Positions 37,580-47,086 are shown, counted from the first letter of the stretch. The stretch is DNA of 51,456 bases from Acidobacteriota bacterium (GCA_020200135.1 JAIVJI010000084.1:40722-92177); one strand, 5' to 3'. Numbers and translations: made by a program. The notes: generated by a model from the sequence alone, not told the origin.

Positions 37580-38924
37580 CCGCCGCGTCACGTTCGCGGA
37601 GGCGCTGCGCTTCTGGGTCAAGCTCGGCTGGATTTCGTTCGGCGGGCCGGCCGGGCAGATAGCCATCATGCACCGCGAGCTGGTCGAGCGCCGCCGCTGG
37701 CTCTCGGAGGAGCGCTTCCTCCACGCGCTCAACTACTGCATGATGCTGCCCGGCCCCGAGGCTCAGCAGCTCGCCATCTACATCGGCTGGCTGATGCACC
37801 GCACGTGGGGCGGCGTCGCGGCCGGCGCGTTCTTCGTCCTCCCTTCGGTCTTCATCCTCCTCCTGCTCTCCTACGTCTACGCCGCGCACGGCAACACCGG
37901 CGTAGTCGCGGGGCTGCTCTCGGGCTTCAAGCCGGTCGTCGTCGCCATCGTCGTCGAGGCCCTCATCAAGATAGGCGGACGCGCGCTCAAGCGCCGCGCG
38001 CACTTCATCATCGCCGCCGTCTCCTTCCCCGCGATTTACTTCTTGCACGTCCCCTTCCCCGTCATCGTGCTCCTCGCCGCGCTCATCGGCTTCGCGGGCG
38101 CGCGCCTCTGGCCGTCGGCGTTCGTCGCCGAAGAGAAGAAGAAGGTTGACGGAGGAAGAACGTCCGGTGAAGTTGAAGATGATAAGAGACTGCCGCTCGT
38201 CATCGACGACCACGCGCCTCCGCCGCCGCACACGCTGCCTTCGCGGGCGAGGGCCCTGAAGGTTCTGGCCGTCGGGCTCGTGCTCTGGCTGCTGCCGCTG
38301 GCGCCGCTCGCTGCGTGGCTCGGGACGGGCGGCATCCACGCCGGCGAGTATTTCTATTTCACCCGGGCCGCGTTCGTCACCTTCGGCGGGGCTTACGCCG
38401 TGCTCGCCTACGTGACGCAGGCGGTGACGGTCGCGCCCTACGACTGGCTCTCGCCCGCGCAGGCCGTGGACGGCCTCGCGCTGGCCGAGACGACACCCGG
38501 CCCTCTCATCATGGTCTTGCAGTTCGTCGGCTTCATGGCCGCCTGGAACCACCCGCCCGCCGGCATGAGCCCGGCGGCGAGCGGGACGGTCGGCGCGCTC
38601 CTCACGACCTACGCGACCTTTCTCCCCTGCTTCGTCTTCATCTTCGTCGGCGCGCCTTACATCGAGGTCATACGCGGCAACCGCGCGCTCGCCGGCGCGC
38701 TCGCCGGGGTGACGGCGGCGGTCGTGGGCGTCATCCTCAACCTCGCGCTCGTCTTCGGCGCGGCCGTCATCTGGCCCCGGGGTCTCGCGGCCGGCCCCGA
38801 CTGGTTCGCCGCCGCGCTCGGCGCCGCCGCCTTCGTCGCGCTCTACCGCTTCCGTGTAGACGTGCTCTGGGTCGTCCTCGCCGGCGGCCTCACGGGGCTC
38901 GCGCGCGCGTCCCTCTTTCGCTGA
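37557..38924 (+). CDS. chrA: Chromate transporter, long-chain ChrA family
   Basis: 455 aa. Two homologous CHR halves, each starting with the family motif: [21 protein letters not shown] (residues about 19-39) and [19 protein letters not shown] (about 265-285). Both also have conserved PGP motifs ([23 protein letters not shown]). About ten to twelve membrane spans with a charged central loop (about 195-225). Exports chromate by a proton-linked mechanism in characterised members. ATG 37557 has GGAGGGG just upstream, inside the previous gene. Confidence 0.93.
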   Translation: MRREVKVSRRVTFAEALRFWVKLGWISFGGPAGQIAIMHRELVERRRWLSEERFLHALNYCMMLPGPEAQQLAIYIGWLMHRTWGGVAAGAFFVLPSVFILLLLSYVYAAHGNTGVVAGLLSGFKPVVVAIVVEALIKIGGRALKRRAHFIIAAVSFPAIYFLHVPFPVIVLLAALIGFAGARLWPSAFVAEEKKKVDGGRTSGEVEDDKRLPLVIDDHAPPPPHTLPSRARALKVLAVGLVLWLLPLAPLAAWLGTGGIHAGEYFYFTRAAFVTFGGAYAVLAYVTQAVTVAPYDWLSPAQAVDGLALAETTPGPLIMVLQFVGFMAAWNHPPAGMSPAASGTVGALLTTYATFLPCFVFIFVGAPYIEVIRGNRALAGALAGVTAAVVGVILNLALVFGAAVIWPRGLAAGPDWFAAALGAAAFVALYRFRVDVLWVVLAGGLTGLARASLFR

Positions 38925-39018
38925 AGGCTGTACTGACTTTGGAGAGGGTCTATTGTAGAATCCACACGACACGCTCCCCTCCCAACACGGCGTGCGGTTC
39001 GTCAGCCGAAAGACCCCG

Positions 39019-41226
39019 ATGCATTCCTCCTTCCACAGACTGTTCGCCGCGACCCTGCTCACCTGCGCCCTCGTCTCGCCGTCTCTCATCCCGAAGGCGC
39101 AGGACACACAGCCCGCGACACGACCGCGCCGCGTCGAGCCCGCCTGGCCGACGACGACCACGAGTGAGCCCGCGCCAACCCCCGAAGTCGAGCCGGAGCC
39201 GCTGCGCATCACGCAGGAGCCTGTCGTCCGCATCGGGCTCTCGACCGTCGCGCGCAGCGTCACCGTCTCGACCACCGGCCCCGTGCTCAACGCCACCGGT
39301 GCCGGCGAACAGCCCCTGCCGCTTGAGCTGGCACGCGTCCGCGTCGAGCCTCGTTCCTACCCGCAACTCACGCCGCCCGGAACCAACGACATCGTGAAGC
39401 CGGGCGGCCCGGCGGAGACGGCGCAAGGCGCGCGGCGCGCGAACCCGCCGGCGGGCGAATCGTCGGCCGGCGGCGTGCGTCTGACTTCGCGTGCGGCCGC
39501 CCCGGCGCGGGGCGAGGCGCTCTACGCGCCCGGCTCGTCGAAACCTCTGTTCGACCTGCGCGCGCCGGTCGTCTTCGCTTCCGCGGACCCGGAGCTGCAC
39601 CCCGTCCGCTACAACGAGAAGCCGTACCGCGGCCGGCTCGAAGTCTTCGCCAACACGAAGGGGGCGCTGACGGTCGTCAACGTCGTGACGCTCGAAGACT
39701 ACGTGCGCGGCGTGGTGCCGAACGAGCTCTCGCCGGGCGGCTGGCCCGAGCTTGAGGCGCTGAAGGCGCAGGCCGTCGCCGCGCGCACCTACGCCGTCAG
39801 CAACCTCGGCCGCTTCGCCGCCGACGGCTTCGACCTCACCCCCGACACGCGCTCGCAGGTCTACGGCGGACGCGCGACAGAACACCCCTTGTCCGACCGC
39901 GCCGTGCTTGAGACGCGCGGCCGCGTCGCCACCTACAAGGGCGCGCCCATCAACGCCTACTACACCTCGACCTGCGGCGGGCGCACCGAAGACGGAGAGA
40001 ACATCTTCGGCGGCCCGGCCGTCCCCTACCTGCGCGGACGCGAGTGCGCGCTCGACGCCGGCCCGCACTTCACGCACGTCTCCGTGCGCACCACGCGCGA
40101 GGCCGCCACGCTCAAGTCGGCCGAGCACGCGACGAGCGCGCGCGACGCCGCGCTGCTCGCCGTCCACGGCTTCGGCGTGCCGGCGCGACTCGGCGACGAG
40201 TGGCTCGCGTCCAACGTCACGGCCGAAGATGTGCACTCACTTCTTTCGCGCGCCGCCGCGCTCGCGCGCCAGCCCCCGCCGAACGTCTCGATTGACGCGG
40301 CGCGCCCCGCCGGCTTCGCCACCGCGCTCGCTCACGCGCTCGACGGCGAGAGCCGAGGCACGACCCTTCTCAACAGCGCCGACATCGAATACCTCCTCGC
40401 CTTCCGCGACGCCTCCGACGTGCCGCAGCAGAACCGCGCCGACGTGGCCGCGATGCTGCGCGAAGGCCACCTCGCGCTCCACCCCGACGGGACGCTGCGG
40501 CCGCGCCAGCCGCTCACGCGCGCGCGTCTGCTCCGCTCGGTCGCGCACGCGTTGGAGGCGCGCGGCCTCGCGCGGCTTCAGAAGGCCACGGCGCGCTTAG
40601 GGGCGGGCGGCGCGCTGCTGCTCCGACCCGCCTCGGGTAAGGACGCGCCGGCCGTCCTCGCCTCGGACGCACACCTCTTCCGCGCCTTCGGCGAGGCGCT
40701 CTTCGCCGTACGCCAGCTCGAGCTGGTGGGCGGCGAGGCTTTGACCTACCACGTCGGCCCGCGCGGCGAGATCGACTACCTCGAAGCGCGCCCCGCCGCC
40801 GCCGGCGCGGCCGCCGACCGCGCGTCGCAGTACACGCGGTGGTCTGAGACGCTGACGCCCTCGGCCGTCCTCTCGCGGCTCGCGCGCTCCATCCCGGACG
40901 TGGGGACGCTCGTCGACGTGCGCGTGCGCAGGCGCGGCGTCTCCGGGCGCGTGCTCGAACTGATGGTGGTCGGGACGAAGGAGACGGCGTACGTGCGCGG
41001 CGGGCGCGTCCGCTCGGCGCTCCGCCTGCGCGAGCAGCTCTTCGTCATCGACCGCGAGTACGACGAGGGCGGCCGCGTCGCCCGGTTCGTCTTTAACGGC
41101 CGCGGCTGGGGGCACGGCGTCGGGATGTGTCAGGTGGGAGCCTACGGCCTCGCGCGCGCGGGGCTCTCCTACGAGAAGATTCTGAAGTCCTTCTACACCG
41201 GCATCAGCGTCTCGAAGCTTTATTGA
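39019..41226 (+). CDS. SpoIID/LytB-domain cell-wall protein
   Basis: 735 aa. Signal peptide (MHSSFHRLFAATLLTCALVSPSL), a Pro/Thr/Glu-rich region to about 190, then the SpoIID domain: YRGRLEVFANTKGALTVVN, LEDYVRGVVPNELSPG, EALKAQAVAARTYAV, VLETRGRVATYKGAPINAYYTSTCGGRTED. An insertion of about 290 residues (resembling the SLH-type insertions of this family) interrupts it before the end motif GRGWGHGVGMCQVGAYGLA. SpoIID family proteins are lytic transglycosylases of denuded glycan strands. Start ATG 39019; a GTG at 38992 is possible. First gene of the miaA-hfq-tmk-holB row. Confidence 0.9.
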   Translation: MHSSFHRLFAATLLTCALVSPSLIPKAQDTQPATRPRRVEPAWPTTTTSEPAPTPEVEPEPLRITQEPVVRIGLSTVARSVTVSTTGPVLNATGAGEQPLPLELARVRVEPRSYPQLTPPGTNDIVKPGGPAETAQGARRANPPAGESSAGGVRLTSRAAAPARGEALYAPGSSKPLFDLRAPVVFASADPELHPVRYNEKPYRGRLEVFANTKGALTVVNVVTLEDYVRGVVPNELSPGGWPELEALKAQAVAARTYAVSNLGRFAADGFDLTPDTRSQVYGGRATEHPLSDRAVLETRGRVATYKGAPINAYYTSTCGGRTEDGENIFGGPAVPYLRGRECALDAGPHFTHVSVRTTREAATLKSAEHATSARDAALLAVHGFGVPARLGDEWLASNVTAEDVHSLLSRAAALARQPPPNVSIDAARPAGFATALAHALDGESRGTTLLNSADIEYLLAFRDASDVPQQNRADVAAMLREGHLALHPDGTLRPRQPLTRARLLRSVAHALEARGLARLQKATARLGAGGALLLRPASGKDAPAVLASDAHLFRAFGEALFAVRQLELVGGEALTYHVGPRGEIDYLEARPAAAGAAADRASQYTRWSETLTPSAVLSRLARSIPDVGTLVDVRVRRRGVSGRVLELMVVGTKETAYVRGGRVRSALRLREQLFVIDREYDEGGRVARFVFNGRGWGHGVGMCQVGAYGLARAGLSYEKILKSFYTGISVSKLY

Positions 41227-41238
41227 GAGTACCGGACG

Positions 41239-41334
41239 ATGCGTTTCTCCCGCACACAACTCCTCGGGGCGCTGGCGCTGCTCTTCGTCGTCTGGCTCGT
41301 CATCGCCTTCCGACTGCTCTCCCCCAACTCGTGA
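41239..41334 (+). CDS. 31-aa single-span membrane microprotein
   Basis: MRFSRTQLLGALALLFVVW, then LVIAFRLLSPNS and TGA. A basic N-terminus and one strongly hydrophobic helix fit an inner-membrane microprotein. The start follows the spoIID-like stop by 12 nt, and its stop overlaps the miaA GTG start (GTGA), which supports its being translated. Function unknown; may serve miaA coupling. Confidence 0.6.
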   Translation: MRFSRTQLLGALALLFVVWLVIAFRLLSPNS

Positions 41335-42275
41335 GTCCCGACGCGAAGACAGAGAGACCCGTCGTCGCCGTCGTCGGCCCGACCGCCTCGGGCAAGAGCG
41401 ACCTCGGCATCTCGCTCGCCCTGCGTCTGGGCGGCGAGGTCGTCAACTGCGATTCGGTGCAGGTCTACCGCGAGATAGAGATAGCCACGGCCAAGGTCCC
41501 GCCCCTTGAGCGGCGCGGCGTCCCGCACCACCTCATCGACTTCGTCCCGCCCCACTACACGTACACCGCCGCCGACTGGGCGCGCGACGCGCTCGCGTGC
41601 ATCGAAGAGATAGAGGCGCGCGGCCGCACGGCGCTGCTCGTCGGCGGCACCGGCTTCTACCTGCGCGCGCTCCGCGTGCCCTTCTTCGAGGCCCCGCCGA
41701 CCGACGCGTCGCTGCGCCGCCGCCTCGTCACCCTGCGCGAACGCCGGGGCGCCGAGCACCTGCACGGGCTCCTCCGCCGGCTCGACCCAGAGCGCGCCGC
41801 GCGCCTCAAGCCGCGCGACTGGTCGCGCGTCCAGCGCGCGCTCGAGCTGCGTTTGCAGACCGGCGAAAAAATCTCGACCCGCCTCTCGCAGCGCCCCGCG
41901 CCGCCGCCGCACGCCGCGCGCCTGCGCGTCTTCGCGCTCCGGCCCCCGCGCGCGGAGTTGTACCGCCGCATCGACCTGCGCGCCGAAGCGCACTTCCGCT
42001 CGGGTCTCGTCGAGGAGGTGCGCGGCCTGCTCGCCCGCGGCGTGCCGGCCGAGTCGAGCGCGCTCGGCGCACACGGCTACCGCCGCGTCGTCGAATACCT
42101 GCGCGGCGCGCGGAGCCTTGAGGGCGCCGTCGAGCAGACGAAGCTCGACGTGCGCCACTACGCCAAGCGCCAGTTGACCTGGTTCCGGCGCGAGCCGGGC
42201 GTCGAGTGGGTCGAGGGCTTCGGCGAGGACCCGCGCGTGCGGGAAGAGGTCGCGCGCCGCCTCGGCCTCGAATAG
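41331..42275 (+). CDS. miaA: tRNA dimethylallyltransferase MiaA
   Basis: 314 aa. Adds dimethylallyl to A37 of tRNAs reading UNN codons. P-loop GPTASGKS (residues about 16-23), NCDSVQVYREIEIATAKV, HHLIDFV, LVGGTGFYLRAL, and the C-terminal GYRRVVEYL and RHYAKRQLTWFR. The GTG at 41331 shares bases with the microprotein stop, so I prefer it to any earlier in-frame codon. Adjacent to hfq as in many bacteria. Confidence 0.95.
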   Translation: MSPDAKTERPVVAVVGPTASGKSDLGISLALRLGGEVVNCDSVQVYREIEIATAKVPPLERRGVPHHLIDFVPPHYTYTAADWARDALACIEEIEARGRTALLVGGTGFYLRALRVPFFEAPPTDASLRRRLVTLRERRGAEHLHGLLRRLDPERAARLKPRDWSRVQRALELRLQTGEKISTRLSQRPAPPPHAARLRVFALRPPRAELYRRIDLRAEAHFRSGLVEEVRGLLARGVPAESSALGAHGYRRVVEYLRGARSLEGAVEQTKLDVRHYAKRQLTWFRREPGVEWVEGFGEDPRVREEVARRLGLE

Positions 42276-42367
42276 CCCGGCGGCGCGCGGGCGGGCGCAA
42301 CTTCCGCATCGCCGGTTTCGCCCGCAAAAGGCTCCCGCCCTCGCCGTCTTCGAGTTATTTCTCAGAA

Positions 42368-42384
42368 AACTTTGAACTTTGAAG
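42368..42384 (+). repeat. Short heptamer run AACTTTG upstream of hfq
   Basis: AACTTTG AACTTTG AAG, 2.4 copies, in the 167-nt gap between miaA and the hfq::tmk hybrid. Related to the AATTTGA word. Confidence 0.5.
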
Positions 42385-42442
42385 CGGTCGGGTGTAAGCT
42401 GTCTGGACCCAGAGTTAACTCAATTTTCAAGCGGGGGCGTCT

Positions 42443-43204
42443 GTGGACACAAAATCAACTCCCCAAAACATACAGGACGCGTTCCTGAACACGGTGCGCC
42501 GGGAAAAGGACACCGTGACGATCTACCTGATGAACGGGGCGAAGCTCACGGGGCGCATCCGCAGCTTCGACAAGTACTCCGTGCTGCTCGAATCGGCTTC
42601 GCAGGAGCAGCTCATCTTCAAACACGCGATCTCGACCATCCAGCACGCGCGCCGCTCGACGGGCGAGCACCGCCCCCCTCACGCCGCCGACCACGGCCTC
42701 CTGCTCGACGCGGAGGAGCAGGTCGACCCGCTCGCCGAACTCCTCCTCTACGCCGCCGACCGCGCGCAACACGTCCGCACGCACGTCCGCCCCGCGCTCG
42801 ACTCCGGCCACGTCGTCCTCTCCGACCGCTACGCCGACGCGACGGTCGCGTACCAGGGCGCCGGGCGCGGCTTCCCCGCCGAGCTGGTCTCCGAGCTGGT
42901 GGTGCTGGCCACTGGCGGGCTGATGCCGCACCTGACGCTCATCTTCGACCTGCCCGTGGACGAGAGCCAGCGGCGGCAGGCGCGCCGCACGAGCAAGGGG
43001 CACAAGGCCGACCGGCTCGACTCGGAGGACGCGGCCTTTCACACGCGCGTACGCGACGCCTACCTCCGCATCGCCGCCGCCGAGCCCGAGCGCGTCCGCG
43101 TCATCGACGCCGCCGGCTCGGTGCAGGAGACCCAGTCGCAAGTCATGCGCGTCGTCATGCCCTTCCTTGAGAAGTCAGATGTCAGTAGTCAGAAGTCACA
43201 ATAA
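42443..43204 (+). pseudogene. In-frame hybrid: Hfq fused to thymidylate kinase lacking its P-loop
   Basis: 253 aa. Residues 1-72 are a complete Hfq core: [42 protein letters not shown], and the Sm2 motif FKHAIST. Then, at about 42660-42700, the chain switches to the middle of Tmk ([44 protein letters not shown] with the DRY motif, then [13 protein letters not shown]). The Tmk start (P-loop and REPGGT loop), the hfq stop and the spacer are absent, so dTMP kinase activity is not expected. The last residues come from a heptamer repeat. GTG start with GGGGG upstream. Either a real deletion fusion or an assembly collapse. Confidence 0.8.
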
Positions 43205-43262
43205 CAGCGGCCTCCGCCTGACCCTTTTGACTTCTGCATTCTGACCCCTGACCCCCTGACTC
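43172..43262 (+). repeat. Heptamer palindrome AAGTCAG/CTGACCC between tmk and holB
   Basis: AAGTCAG ATGTCAG TAGTCAG AAGTCA (43172-43198) faces TTGACTT CTGCATT CTGACCC CTGACCC (C) CTGACTC (43227-43262). The left arm encodes the last residues of the upstream gene; holB starts at 43266, directly after the right arm. Confidence 0.75.
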
Positions 43263-43265
43263 CTT

Positions 43266-44303
43266 ATGTTCGACACACTGGTCGGGAACGAGCGCGCGAA
43301 GGAGACTTTGCGCAGGATGCTGGCGCAGGGGCGCGTCCCCGGCGCGCTGCTGTTCGCGGGCGAGGAGGAGCTGGGCAAGAAGCTCTTCGCGCTGGAGCTG
43401 GCGCGCGCGCTCAACTGCCGCACGCCTCGCGGCGTCGAGGCGTGCGGCGCGTGCCCGGCCTGCGGGCGCGTCGGGCGCGTCCAGTACCCGCCGGCCGACG
43501 ACCGCGACGAGCACAAGAAGGTCGCCTGGAGCGAGCACCCGGACGTGGGGCTCGTCGTCCCCTACAACCGCAACATCCTCGTCGGCGCCGTGCGCGACCT
43601 TGAGCGCGAGAGCAACTTCCGCCCCGTCGAAGGCAGCGCGCGGGTCTTCCTCGTCGAAAACGCGGAGAGCATGAACGAGTCGGCCTCCAACGCGCTGCTC
43701 AAGACGCTGGAAGAGCCCCCGCCGACCTCGCACATCGTCCTCATCACCTCGCGGCCTTCGGGGCTGCTCCCGACCATCCGCTCGCGCTGTCAGACGATTC
43801 GCTTCGCGCCGCTCGCGGCCGATGAGCTTGAAAGCCACCTCGTCAAAAGCGGCAAGCGCGCGGGCGAGGAGGCGCGGCTCGCCGCGCAGCTCGCCTCGGG
43901 GCGGCCGGGCGTCGCGCTGGGGCTTAACATCGACGCGTACCGCGCGCGCCGCGACGCGATGTTCGGCGTGGTCGAGGCGCTCGCCACCGGCGGCGACCGC
44001 GTGCGGCTCCTCCGCGCGGCCGAGGAGTTGGGCGACGCCAAGAACAAGGAGGAGTACGAGCCGCGTCTCGACGCGCTCGAGATACTCGTCCGCGACCTCT
44101 GGCTGCTCTCGCTCGGCGGCGGCGACGGCCGGCTGGTCAACGGCGACTTGCGCGAGCGGCTGGCGCGACTCGCCGCCGGCGTCCCCCCCGCGCGCGCCGC
44201 GCGCTGGCTCACACGCATCGAGGAGCTGCGCGGCCGCCTCGCCTTCAACGTCAACCGCCGCGTCGCCACCGACGCGCTCTTCCTCACCATGTCCGCCGAC
44301 TGA
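43266..44303 (+). CDS. holB: DNA polymerase III delta' subunit
   Basis: 345 aa. Clamp-loader AAA+ subunit. VGNERAKETLRRML opening, a degenerate P-loop (GEEELGKKLF, typical of non-hydrolysing delta'), a four-Cys zinc module (CRTPRGVEACGACPACGR), VFLVENAESMNESASNALLKTLEEPP, and the SRC sensor motif (TIRSRCQTIRF). Usual partner downstream of tmk. Ends at a terminator shared with convergent ispG. Confidence 0.93.
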   Translation: MFDTLVGNERAKETLRRMLAQGRVPGALLFAGEEELGKKLFALELARALNCRTPRGVEACGACPACGRVGRVQYPPADDRDEHKKVAWSEHPDVGLVVPYNRNILVGAVRDLERESNFRPVEGSARVFLVENAESMNESASNALLKTLEEPPPTSHIVLITSRPSGLLPTIRSRCQTIRFAPLAADELESHLVKSGKRAGEEARLAAQLASGRPGVALGLNIDAYRARRDAMFGVVEALATGGDRVRLLRAAEELGDAKNKEEYEPRLDALEILVRDLWLLSLGGGDGRLVNGDLRERLARLAAGVPPARAARWLTRIEELRGRLAFNVNRRVATDALFLTMSAD

Positions 44304-44310
44304 AAGAAAA

Positions 44311-44332
44311 AGGCGGGACGAAAGCCCCGCCT
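44311..44332 (-). terminator. Intrinsic terminator of ispG
   Basis: AGGCGGG (44311-44317) pairs with CCCGCCT (44326-44332). On the minus strand it is followed by TTTTTCTTTC, a good U tract after ispG; on the plus strand after holB no U tract follows. Confidence 0.7.
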
Positions 44333-44359
44333 ACCCGCGCCGCAAAAGTCGAACCCGCC

Positions 44360-45466
44360 TTACTTAATCTGAACCAGCTCGGGCGTCACTTCCGCCTGAG
44401 CCTGAGCGCCCTCTTTAACCAGCTTCTCGGCCTCGGCGACGAACGCCTCGACGATGTCGGAGCCGGAGACCTTTCGCATGGGGCGGCCGTCCTTGAAGAT
44501 CATCCCGACGCCCTTGCCGAAGGTGACGCCGAGCTGCGAGTCGTGCGCCTCGCCCGGCCCGTTGACCTCGCAGCCCATGATCGAGAGGTGGAGCGGCTCC
44601 TCGATGTGCGCGAGCCGGCGCTCGATCTCGGTCACGATCTCGACGAAGTTCTCCACGTCGAGGCGCCCGCACGTCGGGCACGCCACGACCGTCACCCCGC
44701 GCTGGCGCAGCTCCAAAGACTTCAGAATGTCCCACGCGACGCGCACCTCCTCCCACGGCTCGGCCGCGAGCGAGACGCGGATTGTGTCGCCGATGCCCTC
44801 GTGGAGGAGGATGCCGAGGCCGATGGAAGACTTGATGGTGCCGCCGAAGGGCGTGCCGGCCTCGGTCACGCCGAGGTGGAGCGGGTAGTCGACCTGCTCG
44901 GCGAGCAGCCGGTAGGCCGCGACCGTGCGCCGCACGTCCGATGCCTTGAGCGAGACGACGATGTCGTGGAAGTCGAGGTCTTCGAGGATGCGTATGTGCC
45001 GGAGGGCGGATTCGACCATCGCCTCGGGCGTGGCCGTGCCGTACTTCTTGAGCAGGTCTTTTTCGAGCGAGCCGCCGTTGACGCCGATGCGGATGGGGAT
45101 GCCGCGCTCCTTCGTGGCGCGCACCACCTCGCTGACGCGCTCGATGGAGCCGATGTTGCCGGGGTTGAGCCTGAGCTTGTCCACGCCCGCTTCGAGCGCC
45201 ATCAGCGCGAGCCGGTAGTGGAAGTGTATGTCTGCGACGAGCGGCACGTCGGGGACGCGGCGGCGAATCTCCTTGAGCGCGACGGCGGCGTCGGCGTTGG
45301 GCACGGCGACGCGGACGACCTCGCAGCCCTGCCGCACCATCTCTTCGATCTGCCCGACCGTGCCCTCCACGTCCGAGGTGTCCGTCTTCGTCATCGACTG
45401 CACGGCGACCGGCGCGCCGCCGCCGATCAGCACGTCCTTGACCCTCACCTGTCTCGTTTTTCTCAT
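44360..45466 (-). CDS. ispG: IspG, HMBPP synthase of the MEP pathway
   Basis: 368 aa. Makes HMBPP from MEcPP with a [4Fe-4S] cluster. TIM-barrel part (VQSMTKTDTSDVEGTV, VPLVADIHFHYRLAL, KLRLNPGNIG, PIRIGVNGGSLEK) and cluster part with the Cys ligands in VVACPTCGRLD and MGCEVNGPGEA. Bacterial short form without the plant-type insert. Last gene of the uppS-cdsA-dxr-rseP-ispG row; a heptamer hairpin lies just upstream. Confidence 0.96.
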   Translation of the reverse strand: MRKTRQVRVKDVLIGGGAPVAVQSMTKTDTSDVEGTVGQIEEMVRQGCEVVRVAVPNADAAVALKEIRRRVPDVPLVADIHFHYRLALMALEAGVDKLRLNPGNIGSIERVSEVVRATKERGIPIRIGVNGGSLEKDLLKKYGTATPEAMVESALRHIRILEDLDFHDIVVSLKASDVRRTVAAYRLLAEQVDYPLHLGVTEAGTPFGGTIKSSIGLGILLHEGIGDTIRVSLAAEPWEEVRVAWDILKSLELRQRGVTVVACPTCGRLDVENFVEIVTEIERRLAHIEEPLHLSIMGCEVNGPGEAHDSQLGVTFGKGVGMIFKDGRPMRKVSGSDIVEAFVAEAEKLVKEGAQAQAEVTPELVQIK

Positions 45467-45507
45467 GTCTACCCTTACGAACGCCCTCGGCCCGAAGTTT
45501 TACGCGG

Positions 45508-45576
45508 CCTGGGGTCTGGGGGCAAAGGCGAGCAGCTTTCCGCCTTGACCCCAGACCCCAGACCCCGGACTCCGGA
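45508..45576. repeat. Heptamer palindrome CCCCAGA between rseP and ispG
   Basis: CCTGGGGTCTGGGGG (45508-45522) faces CCCCAGA CCCCAGA CCCCGGA CTCCGGA (45549-45576). The rseP stop is at 45580, so the repeat directly abuts its 3' end and precedes ispG on the same strand. Confidence 0.75.
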
Positions 45577-45579
45577 CGT

Positions 45580-46965
45580 TTACTTTTGCTGCGTCGCCGC
45601 GGGCTTCTCCTTGCCGCCGAACCAGCGCGGGGCGATCTTCGTCACGTCGTTGATGATGACGAAGCCCATCAGCAGGAGCAGGAAGACGAAGCCGACCTGT
45701 TGGATGCGCTCGCGCACGCGCAGGCTGATCTTCATCCCGAAGACCGCCAGCGCGCCCTCGACCAGGAGCATGAAGAGCATGCCGCCGTCGAGGACCGGGA
45801 TGGGCAGCAGGTTGAAGATGCCGAGGTTCAGGCTGAGGAAGCCGAGCATGTCGAAGACGCCGCCCCAGCCGTAGTTGCTCGCCGCCTCGTAGGACGCCTG
45901 CGCGATGGCGATGGGGCCGCCCACGGCCTCGCCGATGGCGAGGTTGCCGGTGAAGACCTGGCCCAAAGCCATCCCCGTCAGCCGCAGGATTTCGACGTTG
46001 GTGTTGACCGCGACCGCGGCCGCCTCGCCGGGGCCGACCCTTTCGAGCGGCGCCTGCGGCGGCGCCTGGAAGTAGACGCCGAGCGTCTTGTTCTCGGGCT
46101 TCCGCTCGGGCGCGTTCAGCTCGACGCGCCCGCCCTCGCGCTCGACCGTCACCCGCACCTGGCCGAGGTGCGTGCCGATGTACTCCCTGACCTGCGCCGA
46201 GTTGCGCGCCGGCTCGCCGTCGAGCGCGACGATGCGGTCGCCCGGTTTGAGTCCCGCCTGCGCGGCCGGCGACTCTTCAACGACCTTGCCGATGACGACG
46301 GGCTGGACGCCGAGGTCGGGTACGAAGTCGAGGTCGCCTAACTCGTGGCCGCCTTCGGTGATGACGGTCGGGCGGATGGAGAGCGGCACGCGCTGGCCGT
46401 CGCGCTCGACGACGAAGGGGATCGACTGCGTCCGCTTGACCGTGGCCACGACGTTCATCCAGCGCCAGGTCGGGTTCTCCTCGTTGTCGAACGCGACGAT
46501 GCGGTCGCCGGGCCTCAGCCCCGCCGTCGCGGCAGCGCCGCCCTGCTCCACTTGACTCACGACCGGCGACGGGGCGGCCGGGACGCCCACGGTCATCGCC
46601 GCGATGAACGGGATGGCGAGCGCCGTCAGGATGTTCATCACGGGGCCGGCCACTCCGACGAGGAACCTCTGCCAGCGCGGCCGCAGGTCGAAGCGCTCCT
46701 TCGCCGGAATCTCCTCGGCGTCGCCCTCCTCGATCCCGGCGTTCGATTCGTCGCCGCCGAGCTTGACGTAGCCGCCCAGCGGGATGAGCGAAAGGCGGTA
46801 GTCGGTTGTCCCCCAGCGGCGCCCCCAGAGGCGCTTGCCGAAGCCGACCGAGAACGTCTCGACGCGGATGCCGAGCAGCTTCGCGACGATGAAGTGGCCG
46901 AACTCGTGCAGGATGACGGCGGAGCCGAGGATGAAGACGAAGGCGAGCAGGGCGAGCAGGTTCAT
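45580..46965 (-). CDS. rseP: RseP/site-2 protease zinc metalloprotease
   Basis: 461 aa. Intramembrane protease. HEFGH (residues 20-24) in the first span, IPLGGYVKLGG, two PDZ domains (about 125-200 and 215-290, each with GLRPGDRIVA or GLKPGDRIVAL), and the NLLPIPVLDGG motif holding the third zinc ligand. Its target is probably an anti-sigma factor or signal-peptide remnants; no rseA-like gene is in view. Confidence 0.95.
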   Translation of the reverse strand: MNLLALLAFVFILGSAVILHEFGHFIVAKLLGIRVETFSVGFGKRLWGRRWGTTDYRLSLIPLGGYVKLGGDESNAGIEEGDAEEIPAKERFDLRPRWQRFLVGVAGPVMNILTALAIPFIAAMTVGVPAAPSPVVSQVEQGGAAATAGLRPGDRIVAFDNEENPTWRWMNVVATVKRTQSIPFVVERDGQRVPLSIRPTVITEGGHELGDLDFVPDLGVQPVVIGKVVEESPAAQAGLKPGDRIVALDGEPARNSAQVREYIGTHLGQVRVTVEREGGRVELNAPERKPENKTLGVYFQAPPQAPLERVGPGEAAAVAVNTNVEILRLTGMALGQVFTGNLAIGEAVGGPIAIAQASYEAASNYGWGGVFDMLGFLSLNLGIFNLLPIPVLDGGMLFMLLVEGALAVFGMKISLRVRERIQQVGFVFLLLLMGFVIINDVTKIAPRWFGGKEKPAATQQK

Positions 46966-47086
46966 AAAATCAACTTCTTTTCAGTCTGGCGCCGGGGCCG
47001 CACAAAAAATTAGAGGCGGAGCCTCCCCGCCCGGTTGCATCCGAAAAAGTGTACGTGTCACGCCCGCGCCCGTCAAACCCTTCAAG

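Noticed and set aside
37503-39296. 597-codon minus-strand frame opposite chrA
   Set aside because: Antisense shadow of a clearly recognisable chromate transporter; charged low-complexity composition.
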